This document shows positions 35,468-44,180 of a stretch of 64,000 nucleotides of DNA, one piece after another (the first letter of the stretch is position 1; every line of letters starts with the position of its first letter). The notes below the pieces were generated by a model. The model made no database searches and was not told the origin of the DNA. It was given only the letters and a program-made list of their open reading frames with translations. The DNA lies in NCBI GenBank assembly GCA_011056555.1, contig DSEQ01000036.1, positions 109,660-173,659 of the forward strand, written 5' to 3'. The position numbers and the translations under genes are program-made. Source of the DNA: Candidatus Zixiibacteriota bacterium (GTDB lineage Bacteria > Zixibacteria > MSB-5A5 > JAABVY01).

Positions 35468-36265
35468 TCATTCTCCCTTTTCCGATTTCAGCAGATCCAG
35501 CATCATCTTTGCATTCTGCACTGCCTGCCCATGGTGGCAGTTGTTGAAGAATATATAAATCTTGCGGGTTTTCTTCTTCATCTCCTCGATCTTTTTCGAC
35601 CATTCACTTAATTCACGTTCATTGTACAGATAATCGTAACGTTCCGAGCCCCCTGACCACCAGGTCCGGCTGTTGCGTCCATGCAGGCGGATATATCCGG
35701 TATCCGAAGTGGTGTATGCTTCCGGCTTGATCAAACCTTCCAGCGAGGGTTCATCGACACTGACGAATGAGATTCCCTCGCTTTCAAAAGCCTGAAAAAC
35801 TTCGTCCCGAATCCATCCCTTATGCCTGAATTCCACGAAAACATCCTGTCCAATCAGAAGATCGCCGGCACGCCGGACATAGTTCAGATTCTCGGCCGAA
35901 TATTTGAATGAGTATGGAAACTGCAGGAGGATGCCTGAAAGCAGATTGGTCCCCTTGAAGGGCAGCAGTGCCTCCCTGAAGCGGGCTGTCGGTTCCATAA
36001 TATCTCTTCTCTCATGAGTCAGGCTTTTGTGTGCCTTGATCGTGAACTCAAAATCCTCCGGTACTTTTTTGATCATGGCCTCGAAAACCCTGGGATGCGG
36101 TATGCGGTAATACGACGAATTGATTTCAACCGTGCTGAAATGTTGAACATAATAGTCCAGCATTTTGCCTTTCTGAATCCCCGCAGGATAAAAAGGGCCA
36201 ATCCAGTCAATAAATGAGTAGCCGGAAGTTCCTATCTCTATTTTCGTATTGAAATTTTTCGGCAT
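35468..36265 (-). CDS. DUF72 (YecE-like) TIM-barrel protein
   Basis: 265 residues. The family markers are GTSGYSFIDWIGPFYPAG (12-29), FSTVEINSSYYRIP, FTIKAHKSLTHERRD, VFVEFRHKGW and YIRLHGRNSRTWW, ending with YIFFNNCHHGQAVQNAKMM. The DUF72 family has a TIM-barrel fold and no assigned reaction. It starts 42 bases after the small zinc-ribbon gene, and the next gene overlaps its end. No pathway is apparent from the neighbours, which are a membrane-protein cassette upstream and a carboxypeptidase downstream. Confidence 0.9.
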   Translation of the reverse strand: MPKNFNTKIEIGTSGYSFIDWIGPFYPAGIQKGKMLDYYVQHFSTVEINSSYYRIPHPRVFEAMIKKVPEDFEFTIKAHKSLTHERRDIMEPTARFREALLPFKGTNLLSGILLQFPYSFKYSAENLNYVRRAGDLLIGQDVFVEFRHKGWIRDEVFQAFESEGISFVSVDEPSLEGLIKPEAYTTSDTGYIRLHGRNSRTWWSGGSERYDYLYNERELSEWSKKIEEMKKKTRKIYIFFNNCHHGQAVQNAKMMLDLLKSEKGE

Positions 36266-36307
36266 ACCAAAATGAAACCCATGCTGTTAATTTAATCGGC
36301 AAAAATG

Positions 36308-36430
36308 TCATTTTCTTTTGGAGATATCCTGAAAGCGGACATATTTGCATTTGGGACAAACCCATTTTCTCCGTTTATGATACGTACGTTTCAGCTCTTT
36401 CATGGGAGCGCTGCAGCGAGGGCAGATCAT
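36308..36430 (-). CDS. 40-residue zinc-ribbon protein
   Basis: A short frame read from the minus strand: MICPRCSAPMKELKRTYHKR followed by RKWVCPKCKYVRFQDISKRK and a stop. Two CxxC pairs (CPRC at 3-6, CPKC at 25-28) in a basic context form a zinc ribbon. The ATG overlaps the stop of the upstream membrane gene by four bases (ATGA), which supports it as a real, translationally coupled gene. Such tiny ribbons often bind nucleic acid or act as accessory subunits; the role here is unknown. Confidence 0.72.
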   Translation of the reverse strand: MICPRCSAPMKELKRTYHKRRKWVCPKCKYVRFQDISKRK

Positions 36431-37023
36431 CCCACGACCCCGAGGAAATCGGTCAGCAGAAATTCCATCCGCCCGATCAAAAGGGTCACGCGGGACATAA
36501 CGGTATAACCGAAAGTCGCCCCGAAGAAAACCATAAGAAAATAGGTGCCTGTTTTTGCCAGGTAGCCGAACCAGCCCTCCTGCTCGCGCGAGAAGTAAAA
36601 GTAGATGATTGTGGTGATAACTCCAACAAGAACAATCATTCCGCTGACAGTATATAACGGCAGCATGGAGGCCGACATCTGCTTCAAGACCCGCGCCCAG
36701 AGCATGGCTGGAATTGAGACACCCGCCCCGGCGCCGATCAACAGTGCCAATGGTATTCGTGTCAGGTAAGCCCTATTGCGTGATAATCGGAGGAACATCA
36801 TCAGCCCCAGAACAGCCGGAATTATAACAATCCAGTTCTGATCATAGGCTAATGGTCTGGCCACTTTGGACCAGATCGTCTCCTCCACAAGAATTACCAG
36901 ATAATATCCGACCGAGACACCGACAAGCAGATGTTCCGCGGCGCGATAGAACGGGTTCTCCTTGTACAAAAAGGAGAATATAGCCAGTGTCAGTACCGCC
37001 GCAATCAGCGTTTCAATACTCAT
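36427..37023 (-). CDS. Uncharacterised six-helix membrane protein of the DUF6754 cassette
   Basis: 198 residues with about six helices: the first at the N-terminus, LLVGVSVGYYLVILVEETIW, IVIIPAVLGLMMFL, IPLALLIGAGAGVSIPAMLW, VSGMIVLVGVITTIIYFYF and the last around YFLMVFFGATFGYTVM. No catalytic motif is seen. The loop ENPFYRAAEHLLVGVSVGY is the most distinctive stretch. Its start overlaps the preceding gene by four bases. I do not recognise the family by name, and its meaning comes from its place in a co-translated run of four membrane genes. Confidence 0.7.
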   Translation of the reverse strand: MSIETLIAAVLTLAIFSFLYKENPFYRAAEHLLVGVSVGYYLVILVEETIWSKVARPLAYDQNWIVIIPAVLGLMMFLRLSRNRAYLTRIPLALLIGAGAGVSIPAMLWARVLKQMSASMLPLYTVSGMIVLVGVITTIIYFYFSREQEGWFGYLAKTGTYFLMVFFGATFGYTVMSRVTLLIGRMEFLLTDFLGVVG

Positions 37024-37823
37024 TTCTTTCTCCAGACATAGGCCGAGATATTTGCCGCAATTACAAGCAGAATTATGGCCAAATGAACCACCGACTGGGT
37101 AAACAGCCGCCTGTGGGCGGCGCCCTCATATCCCAAAAGCTTTTCGTATTCTGCCGCACCCTTGACTCCAGCAGCCGGTCCAATTAGCTGACCACTCTCG
37201 AAGTAAGGCTTGAAGGCTGTCACCATGACCGCGGCGCAGGCAACTGCAACCTCCTGGCCGTAACGGGCATTGGCGTAATCGGCCCAGTGAATCGGAAGCG
37301 AACCGTCGGCAATCGATACCAGGAGCGGAAGATCCTCATAGTTATCCAGCCCGAGGAAGTCGGTATAAATTTCCAGCGGCTGTTTCAGGTAATCTTCCGG
37401 AAATACCTTTATAACCGATTCACCCATTCCCAGAATCGCCGAAACATACTGGGGACGAAATCCGAGATAGACATAATCCAGGCCATAAGTTTTGTTATAA
37501 TTCCGGGCAATCTGCTCCAGCAGAGTATAGCCGATCGCTGTACCCTCGGAAAAAAGGGCCAATCCTACAATCTTCAGGTCTTTCTCGAAAGCATGATTCA
37601 AAATTACCGATGCCAGCGGACGCATCTCCGGAAATGAGGCCGCCTCGAAATCGAACGAGACCATGATATAGTCGCCGGCATTAAGGGAGTCGATCGCATC
37701 AAAAATCTGCTGTGTGTCCTTTGTTATCTGCACCTCAGGCGTGATGTCAAAAAGCATTGGCACGATAACTACCACTGCGATAATCAGAAATATTATCCGC
37801 CTGTCCAGCCTGCTCAAATCCAT
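37020..37823 (-). CDS. Membrane-anchored protein of the DUF6754 cassette, large extracytoplasmic domain
   Basis: 267 residues from ATG 37823, overlapping the upstream stop (TGATG) and preceded by GGAGGAAGG. One N-terminal helix (RRIIFLIIAVVVIVPMLFD), a mixed alpha/beta domain (VSFDFEAASFPEMRPLASVI, LKIVGLALFSEGTAIGYTLL, GLDYVYLGFRPQYVSAILGM) and one C-terminal helix (HLAIILLVIAANISAYVW). The domain is therefore outside the cytoplasm or between two anchors. The fold looks like a Rossmann-type sandwich; no ligand motif is recognised. The frame extends upstream to 38153 only as a shadow of the neighbouring gene. Confidence 0.7.
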   Translation of the reverse strand: MDLSRLDRRIIFLIIAVVVIVPMLFDITPEVQITKDTQQIFDAIDSLNAGDYIMVSFDFEAASFPEMRPLASVILNHAFEKDLKIVGLALFSEGTAIGYTLLEQIARNYNKTYGLDYVYLGFRPQYVSAILGMGESVIKVFPEDYLKQPLEIYTDFLGLDNYEDLPLLVSIADGSLPIHWADYANARYGQEVAVACAAVMVTAFKPYFESGQLIGPAAGVKGAAEYEKLLGYEGAAHRRLFTQSVVHLAIILLVIAANISAYVWRKK

Positions 37824-38446
37824 CAGGACCTTCCTCCAAGATATGAACGCTCGATCCCGAGGATCACGCGCAGCGCAGTGGTGATCGAGCCCAGGCCGAT
37901 TCCGATCAGGATTCCCCGTTTGGCCGCAGTGGAAGGATTGTCGATTATCCATTCCGCTGTCTGCGGAATCAGGTCGGATATCTGATGCCCCAGCGGCACC
38001 CGTCCCAGCATGACGATAATGGCCGTGATCAAAAGCACCGCCGCCTCCTTGTTGCGAAAGCGGAATCCGCGATAAGCGGCAGAGGCCACAAAAAATGCCA
38101 GAAGCGCAAACATAGTGGATTGCATCGGCACCTGTATATTCTGGAATATCCACAAAAACGGCGATCCGTAGTCGGTGCCGTATCCAAAGCCCAGCCCGGC
38201 CATTACCACAATGCCAAGGACGGTCAGAATACTGTAGGGCCAGTTGGATTCTTTTCTCGATATTTTGCCGGAATGGATTTTAAATATGGTTATGACGCCC
38301 ACAAGCAATGTGAACACAAAAATGATCTGCATCCAGTCGAGTATCTCAGCATACATTGCGGTAAGCGTGGGATGTTTCGAAAAATATTGCAACAGGGTAA
38401 ATATCCCGAATATGAAGCAGATCGCTATGGGCAGACGTGTTTTCAT
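37823..38446 (-). CDS. Uncharacterised multi-helix membrane protein of the DUF6754 cassette
   Basis: 207 residues with about six helices: LPIAICFIFGIFTLLQYF, MQIIFVFTLLVGVITIFKIH, SILTVLGIVVMAGLGFGYGT, a fourth around MFALLAFFVASAAY, AVLLITAIIVMLG and a last GILIGIGLGSITTALRVILG. No named family is recognised. It begins one base after the DUF6754 gene ends, and its stop overlaps the next start, so the genes are co-translated. Related arrangement to the 36427 gene suggests the two form the membrane part of one complex. Confidence 0.7.
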   Translation of the reverse strand: MKTRLPIAICFIFGIFTLLQYFSKHPTLTAMYAEILDWMQIIFVFTLLVGVITIFKIHSGKISRKESNWPYSILTVLGIVVMAGLGFGYGTDYGSPFLWIFQNIQVPMQSTMFALLAFFVASAAYRGFRFRNKEAAVLLITAIIVMLGRVPLGHQISDLIPQTAEWIIDNPSTAAKRGILIGIGLGSITTALRVILGIERSYLGGRS

Positions 38447-38447
38447 G

Positions 38448-39317
38448 CTATAAAATCCACTCGCTCAAAAAATCCAGATTAAATGTTGCCAGAATCCCTC
38501 CGGCAAGCAGTATTGCAATTATTATAATTTTCATATAATCCTGCGCCTTTATTGACGCGACAATCTTCTCATCCCCGGAAAGATATCCCGAGGCCGCAAA
38601 GAGCTCCTCCCCTATCAATGTGTAGTCGCAGGCCACCAGGAAGAATGCCAGCTGAATGGTCGAATCGGTGCCTGCAATCTGCATGGCCCCGATAGAATTG
38701 GCGGTCTCAGCCAGAATCAGGGCCTCCCCCTCGAATGTTCCCAGAAGCATGACGGTGGCCGGTTTGATACGCGTAATTGCGCCGTCAACCGCAGCGGCAT
38801 AGCCAAACTGGGATGATGTCGTATAGTAGATATTGTCCGGTTTAAATAGATCGGGATGCCCGGCATTGATATAAGCGTTTTGAATCGTCTCCTCGGCGGC
38901 CGACATTATAACCGGGTCATGCGTCGGGAAGATCAGGTCGCAGTTATAGGCGGCGGTTTTCTCGGCCACGAGATTCAATATGTTCAAAGCGGCTATTGTC
39001 GTCGGACGCTGAATATCCCCGCCCCATCCGGGGGTAAACAACACCGGACGGCCCATCTCGGTCGCCCGTCCAATCGCCTCGTCGACAGCATTCAGCCCCG
39101 CCACCTTGCGTATTTTGGTCTCGGCCCGCGCCTTTACGAGATATGTGGCTATAAAGAAAATGACGATGGCAAGCAAAGACGCCACGAAGACCGGGAGACG
39201 GGAAGTATCAAAGAGGGGTGTATCAGACAAAACGGCATCTTCAATTTGAGAATATGCCAACAGCGGAGCAAAAAGGACAATAAGGCATATAATCGATATT
39301 ATACCAAAACCCTTCAT
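38448..39317 (-). CDS. DUF6754 domain protein, probably membrane-associated
   Basis: 289 residues. Signal-like N-terminus (IISIICLIVLFAPLLAYSQ), a second helix (FVASLLAIVIFFIATYLV), then a soluble domain with GRPVLFTPGWGGDIQRPTTI, NLVAEKTAAYNCDLIFPTHD, AVDGAITRIKPATVMLLGTF and EGEALILAETANSIGAMQIA. A C-terminal helix is near IIIIAILLAGG. The VLFTPG / T-HDP / E-T-A-N-S pattern fits DUF6754 as I recall it. Function unknown. It leads a co-translated run of membrane genes, and its upstream region is shared with the divergent ABC importer (87 bases). Confidence 0.72.
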   Translation of the reverse strand: MKGFGIISIICLIVLFAPLLAYSQIEDAVLSDTPLFDTSRLPVFVASLLAIVIFFIATYLVKARAETKIRKVAGLNAVDEAIGRATEMGRPVLFTPGWGGDIQRPTTIAALNILNLVAEKTAAYNCDLIFPTHDPVIMSAAEETIQNAYINAGHPDLFKPDNIYYTTSSQFGYAAAVDGAITRIKPATVMLLGTFEGEALILAETANSIGAMQIAGTDSTIQLAFFLVACDYTLIGEELFAASGYLSGDEKIVASIKAQDYMKIIIIAILLAGGILATFNLDFLSEWIL

Positions 39318-39368
39318 ACGCTAAAAACAAATCAAATCGACCGCTCCAAGTCAACAAAAAGTTCAAAC

Positions 39369-39395
39369 TTGACCGTTCTCATATAGGAATATAAA
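39369..39395 (+). promoter_or_regulatory. Candidate promoter for the ABC importer operon, near-leaderless
   Basis: TTGACC (39369-39374) and TATAAA (39390-39395) are 15 bases apart, slightly short. The -10 ends only nine bases before the ATG at 39405, so transcription would start at or next to the start codon. No Shine-Dalgarno sequence is obvious. Confidence 0.4.
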
Positions 39396-39404
39396 TTCAG
39401 GCCT

Positions 39405-40631
39405 ATGAAAAAGACGATTTACATAATACTGGCATTTATTCTAATCTTCGGGCTTTCCTGCGGAGAAAAAGAGGAAAGCGAGCTGACATTCATGCATTTC
39501 TGGACCTCCGAGGATGTCCGCCCGGTAATCAACCTGCTTGTGGCAGAATTCGAGGCCGCCAATCCGGATATCAAAATTAAACTTATCGATCTTAACTGGT
39601 CAAACGGGCATGACAAAATAACCATTTCATTTGGCACCAAATCCGCAGCTGACATAATCGAACTCGGCTCCGACTGGGTGCCGGAATTTGCCGCAAAAGA
39701 CCTTCTGATGGATTTGTCCGGTGAATCTGAGCCTTATATGGATTCCCTCATGGGCTGGGAAGCGGCAATTATGAATGATAAGATTTACGGCTTTCCCTGG
39801 ATGCTGGGCACAAGGGTGATCTTCTACAATAAAAATCTGATGACCGAGGCGGGTCTGAATCCTAAAATCCCCCCCCGCAACTGGGAAGAACTTTATGATT
39901 ATTCCAAAAAGATAAATGAGCTTGGTGAGCAGATTTATGGCTTCGGTTCCAACGCTTATGAGAAATTCAGGTTATACAAAAAGTTTCTGCCGTTTTTATG
40001 GGCCAATAATGGCAAAGTTCTTGAAGGCGACGACTGTATGCTTGAGTCTCCCGAGGCTGTCGAGGCGCTAAAATATTATGTGGCGCTTTCTGATATCGGC
40101 TTCCTTGAATCGCAGAGACAGCTTGACGATAAATTCATGGCCGGCGAGCTGGGCTTTATTATCTCCGGCGACTGGCTGCTGCGTATGATGCGGGGTAATC
40201 CGCCCAACTTCCAGGTCGGTGCATGCCTGATTCCCGCTCCAAAAAAAGATAACGCTCGTTCAGCCTCATTTCTGGGCGGGGAATTTCTGACTGTCAACGC
40301 CCGTTCTGATAAGAAGAAAGAAGCCATGAAGTTTATCCAGTTTCTGGTATCCAAAGAGCCGAATCTGGAATTCAATCTAGCCGCCGGATCTGTAACACCT
40401 GCCAATAAGCAGGCCGCAGCCGAAATCCTGCGAGGAGGCGCCAACCCGCTGGCAATGGTTTTCCTCCAGCAGCTAAACTACGCCAGACCCTCGCCGGTAC
40501 ATCCCCAATGGGTACAGATTCAAGGCGTAATTGAGGAGGCCGTCCAGAAGGCGATCTACCATAAGGGCCAACCGGCGGAAATCCTGAAAGAGGCATGCGA
40601 TCAAATTACAAAGATAATCAATGAAGAGTAA
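39405..40631 (+). CDS. ABC transporter solute-binding lipoprotein, family 1 (sugar type)
   Basis: 408 residues. Lipobox FGLSC after a short helix, so a lipid-anchored periplasmic receptor. The fold is typical of family 1 solute-binding proteins: LTFMHFWTSEDVRPVINLLV, FEAANPDIKIKLIDLNW, DIIELGSDWVPEFAAK, GFPWMLGTRVIFYNKNLMTE, PPRNWEELYDYSKKI, then DKFMAGELGFIISGDWLLRM. Such receptors bind mono- or oligosaccharides, glycerol phosphates or related polyols. The ligand cannot be read from sequence. The two downstream permease genes overlap it and each other. Confidence 0.92.
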   Translation: MKKTIYIILAFILIFGLSCGEKEESELTFMHFWTSEDVRPVINLLVAEFEAANPDIKIKLIDLNWSNGHDKITISFGTKSAADIIELGSDWVPEFAAKDLLMDLSGESEPYMDSLMGWEAAIMNDKIYGFPWMLGTRVIFYNKNLMTEAGLNPKIPPRNWEELYDYSKKINELGEQIYGFGSNAYEKFRLYKKFLPFLWANNGKVLEGDDCMLESPEAVEALKYYVALSDIGFLESQRQLDDKFMAGELGFIISGDWLLRMMRGNPPNFQVGACLIPAPKKDNARSASFLGGEFLTVNARSDKKKEAMKFIQFLVSKEPNLEFNLAAGSVTPANKQAAAEILRGGANPLAMVFLQQLNYARPSPVHPQWVQIQGVIEEAVQKAIYHKGQPAEILKEACDQITKIINEE

Positions 40632-41517
40632 TGGCCTACATCAACGAAGCACAACCTATATCTTTATCTCCCCCTGGGTGCTGACGCTTCTTGTTTTCTG
40701 GCTCTTCCCGCTCGTATATTCTCTCTATCTTTCATTTACTGATTATTCGCTCGGTAACCAGGCCTTAAATTTCAGGGGCCTGAGTAATTACATCAATTTA
40801 TTTTCAGACACAAAATTTCTGGCGTCCTTAAAAAATACACTGATCTTTGTAATCGGCACAATACCATTCACAACAGTCTTCGCTCTGTTGCTTGCGCTGC
40901 TGGTCAACCGCAAGATCAGATTCGCAACCTTCTTCCGTTCCGCCTACTTTCTGCCTTCGCTGGTGGCGCTGGTTGTCATGGCCCTGGTTTTCACCTCGCT
41001 CTATCAAAAGGGCGGGTATCTGGAATTTCTTTTCAGCATGACCGGTCTGCCGACCCCCGAGCGAGGGTTTCTGCTTACTGAATCGACAGCGCTTTATTCG
41101 ATAATGTTCATGGATGTCTGGATCGCCTCGGGATATTACATGCTGATTTTCCTGGCGGGTTTAAAATCGATTCCAGACGAACTGTACGAAGCCGCGGAGC
41201 TCGACGGCGCCTCCAGGGTCCAGCAGTTTTTCAAGATCACCCTGCCCGCCCTGCGGCCAACGGCATTGTACATAATTTTGATAAACACCATCAAATCGTT
41301 CCAGGTCTTTATTGAGATATATATTATGTCCAACGATTCCGGCGGTCCCAACAACGCCACCACCACGATTGTCTATTACATCTACGATATCGGCCTGCGC
41401 GGCGTATTCGACATGGGCATGGCTTCGGCGGCTGCCTATATACTTTTCCTCATGATATTGATCGTAGCGGTTATTCAGCTTAAGCTCTTCGGCTACGGGA
41501 AGGCGACCTACGAATAA
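40621..41517 (+). CDS. Sugar-type ABC transporter permease (MalF/UgpA family)
   Basis: 298 residues with six helices. The first begins at YIFISPWVLTLLVFWLFPLV; the cytoplasmic coupling loop with the EAA motif is ELYEAAELDGASRVQQFFKI followed by TLPALRPT. It forms the inner-membrane channel with the next gene's product. The start overlaps the binding-protein stop by 11 bases, so the genes are coupled. There is no nucleotide-binding subunit in the operon; MsmK/UgpC-type shared ATPases are common in such systems. Confidence 0.95.
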   Translation: MKSNGLHQRSTTYIFISPWVLTLLVFWLFPLVYSLYLSFTDYSLGNQALNFRGLSNYINLFSDTKFLASLKNTLIFVIGTIPFTTVFALLLALLVNRKIRFATFFRSAYFLPSLVALVVMALVFTSLYQKGGYLEFLFSMTGLPTPERGFLLTESTALYSIMFMDVWIASGYYMLIFLAGLKSIPDELYEAAELDGASRVQQFFKITLPALRPTALYIILINTIKSFQVFIEIYIMSNDSGGPNNATTTIVYYIYDIGLRGVFDMGMASAAAYILFLMILIVAVIQLKLFGYGKATYE

Positions 41518-42332
41518 TGACCAGGTTCAAGAACATAATTCTGTGGATCATCATGCTGTTTCTTTTCATCGGCATGTTTCTGCCGGTCTGGTGGATGCTT
41601 CTGGGGACATTCTCCGAGAGCTTCACACCGCGCTCTTTCTGGCAGAACATTGTCAATTTCGATTTTACATTGAAGTACGTTCACAATGTCTTCGTCTCGG
41701 CTGATTTCTCACGGGCATTGATCAACTCAATCTTCGTCGCAATCTGTGTCTCGATCGGCAATATCATCTTCTGCCTGATGACCGGTTATGCTTTCGCCCG
41801 CAGGCGGTTCATGTTCAAAAAGTGGCTGTTTATCTCGGTCATTATGGTGCTGATGGTGCCGGTGCATATTATATTGATCCCGCTCTTTCTGGAGATCAAA
41901 TTTTTCGGCATGCTGGACACCTACTGGGCATTGATCCTGCCGTTCCTGGTAAATCCGCTGGGGATCTTCCTGGTCGCCCAGTACATCCGCGAAATTCCGC
42001 CCGATCTCGAAGAAGCCGCACGAATCGACGGAGCCTCTGATTTCAAGATACTCTTCAGAATAGTGGCGCCACTGTGTAAGCCGGTACTGGCCGTGATGAC
42101 CGTGATGATCTTTATGACTACCTGGAATGCCTTCCTGCTGCCATTTATTCTGACCAATTCGGCAGAGATGCGCACCCTTCCTGTCGCAATCGGAAATATC
42201 GTTGGAAGGCAGATTGAATACCAGACTCATTTTGCAGCTTCGACTCTGGCGACCATTCCAATTGTAATAGTATTCTTGTTTTTCCAGCGAAGGATTGTGT
42301 CGGGAATTATAACTGGGGCTTTAAAGCAGTAA
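41517..42332 (+). CDS. Sugar-type ABC transporter permease (MalG/UgpE family)
   Basis: 271 residues with six helices, beginning IILWIIMLFLFIGMFLPVWW. The MalG-type EAA loop is DLEEAARIDGASDFKILFRI, and the C-terminal segment QRRIVSGIITGALKQ is typical of this side of the permease pair. Its ATG overlaps the preceding stop by one base. The TAA stop abuts the stop of the convergent amidase gene at 42333 with no gap, so no terminator separates them. Confidence 0.95.
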   Translation: MTRFKNIILWIIMLFLFIGMFLPVWWMLLGTFSESFTPRSFWQNIVNFDFTLKYVHNVFVSADFSRALINSIFVAICVSIGNIIFCLMTGYAFARRRFMFKKWLFISVIMVLMVPVHIILIPLFLEIKFFGMLDTYWALILPFLVNPLGIFLVAQYIREIPPDLEEAARIDGASDFKILFRIVAPLCKPVLAVMTVMIFMTTWNAFLLPFILTNSAEMRTLPVAIGNIVGRQIEYQTHFAASTLATIPIVIVFLFFQRRIVSGIITGALKQ

Positions 42333-44180
42333 TCAATCGAGGCTGTGCAAATAATCCTCAATACCTTCCAGAATCGCCTCGGCGCATTTTTTGGGAAATT
42401 CCTCTCCCCTGAGCCTGGCTTCCTCGTCGGGCAGAATCATGAATGTACATTCAACCAGCACCGAAAGATATTGTGTCGGACGGGTGACCGCGAAATTGGC
42501 ATGATAATGGCCGAAACTTCCCATCTCCAGTTTATCGACCAGCTTTCTCTGAATATGCTCCGCCAGAGGTTTGCTGTGCATATGATAGTAGTATGTCGAG
42601 GTTCCATGATTCTCGAACGGATTTACACCGTCAGGCAGGGCATTATTGTGGACCGATATGAATATGTCACAGTTTTCACGAACCGCAATTTCAGGGCGCT
42701 CATGTAATTCCACGTTTTCATTGCCGGTACGGGTCATGGCGACCACGGCGCCTTTATCACGAAGAAGTTGAACCAGCTTTCTGCTGATGGCCAGATTGGC
42801 ATCCGCCTCGCGAAGTCCCGTCGGCCCGATCGAGCCGGGGTCCCGTGAATGCCCCGGGTCGATCACAAACTTGAGATCTTCTATGTTCACAACCTCTTTT
42901 GGCGCTTTCTTCAAATCCAAATTCAGGACATTGTCCTCATAAAAAGCATCATAGCCCCAGATTTCGTTCTCATTGAGCTGTATATCGAGACGGTAGACAT
43001 TGGCCGGGGGCTGACTCCAGACTATATAATCAATCAGGTCATCATCGGTGTCATACCTGATCCAGTCGGTATCAGAGGTGACATAATAAACCAGCAGCCC
43101 GACTCGTCCCGCTTTGGGATCGAATTCAACTCTATAGGGCAGCATCATATCAAGATAGGTCGAGACACGGGTTACGCTGTCCATCGCAAACGTACGAATA
43201 TATTTTACCTCCGAATATGGCGCGGGAGTGCCCTCGGGGAGATATATTATCGAGCTGTCCGGAATCCATGCCGCCTGGCCCGGTCCCAGATCCAAGCGCA
43301 CGTAATTGTTATACTTGCCGTCAGCGATAAACCTGACTCCCTTGGGCTGATAAATCGACAGATAGCCCTTGCGCGGGCCGTGACGAATCGTCTGCACCGA
43401 ATCTATAAGTTCCACCACCTGGGGAAAATCATATTTCTTCAATGACAGAATCGATTCCACTGTATCCTCCACGCATTCAAGCAAACCGGAATCGGATGGC
43501 GAATTTCCGACAATTTTACACAACCGGAAGATTATGTCCGCAGAGTCTAAGGCTGTATCTGACGGCATGAACATACCAGCCCGGTAAACCCCTGTGCCGA
43601 TGGTCGAATCCCGCAGGTTCTCGGAGCCGAAGATTGTCTCGCTGCCCGGTACCTGGATCATGGAGCTGATCTCAAACATGGGCTTCCAATCAGTCAGGCC
43701 GGTAATTTTGTATTGCGCCACTGCCAGCGGCGTCCCTCTTATTGATAACTCCAGTAAGTCACCAGCGATCAATTCCTGATAACGCGCGGGCAGGTTGAAA
43801 TCGCTCAATATCGCCAGTGAGTCCAGAGGTACAGTTTTAAACGGCTCCGGCAGTTTGACCGGCCATTCAAGAGTGGTATCGCCGTAATCATTGCTGGCAC
43901 GGAGCTGGAATACAAACCAGCCGGTATCCACGGGGACGAGCGGGAGAAAAGCCAGAAAGCCTCCCTCCGGATGAACCGCAATTCTATAATTATTTATATA
44001 CAACTTTGATCCGGGTGTAACATTGCCCAGGATAAAAGTGGAGTCCACAGCATTAACCTGCTGTTTTTTTCCGGGATATATCACCTCGATCTTCGGCGCT
44101 CCGTCCGATTTGGTCTTCAGGCTCGAGGGCGCACAGGCTATGACACAGAAGATTGTTATGCATATAATTTTCTTAAACAT
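42333..44180 (-). CDS. N-acetylmuramoyl-L-alanine amidase (amidase_3), lipoprotein
   Basis: 615 residues from ATG 44180. A short hydrophobic start ends in VIACAP, a lipobox. The first three quarters contain several beta-rich, Ig-like or SH3-like regions of unclear family. The C-terminal domain is a zinc amidase_3: FVIDPGHSRDPGSIGPTGLR, READANLAIS, the second histidine in SVHNNALPDGVN, and the catalytic glutamate in VLVECTFMI. It cleaves the amide between MurNAc and the peptide stem. The start overlaps the epimerase gene's stop by 8 bases, placing it in the murein-recycling operon. Confidence 0.88.
   Translation of the reverse strand: MFKKIICITIFCVIACAPSSLKTKSDGAPKIEVIYPGKKQQVNAVDSTFILGNVTPGSKLYINNYRIAVHPEGGFLAFLPLVPVDTGWFVFQLRASNDYGDTTLEWPVKLPEPFKTVPLDSLAILSDFNLPARYQELIAGDLLELSIRGTPLAVAQYKITGLTDWKPMFEISSMIQVPGSETIFGSENLRDSTIGTGVYRAGMFMPSDTALDSADIIFRLCKIVGNSPSDSGLLECVEDTVESILSLKKYDFPQVVELIDSVQTIRHGPRKGYLSIYQPKGVRFIADGKYNNYVRLDLGPGQAAWIPDSSIIYLPEGTPAPYSEVKYIRTFAMDSVTRVSTYLDMMLPYRVEFDPKAGRVGLLVYYVTSDTDWIRYDTDDDLIDYIVWSQPPANVYRLDIQLNENEIWGYDAFYEDNVLNLDLKKAPKEVVNIEDLKFVIDPGHSRDPGSIGPTGLREADANLAISRKLVQLLRDKGAVVAMTRTGNENVELHERPEIAVRENCDIFISVHNNALPDGVNPFENHGTSTYYYHMHSKPLAEHIQRKLVDKLEMGSFGHYHANFAVTRPTQYLSVLVECTFMILPDEEARLRGEEFPKKCAEAILEGIEDYLHSLD

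Noticed and set aside
37824..38153. Long N-terminal extension of the 37020 gene
   Set aside because: It is out of frame with, and fully inside, the membrane gene at 37823-38446, and its composition is that of a shadow frame. The ATG at 37823 overlaps the upstream stop and has a ribosome site.
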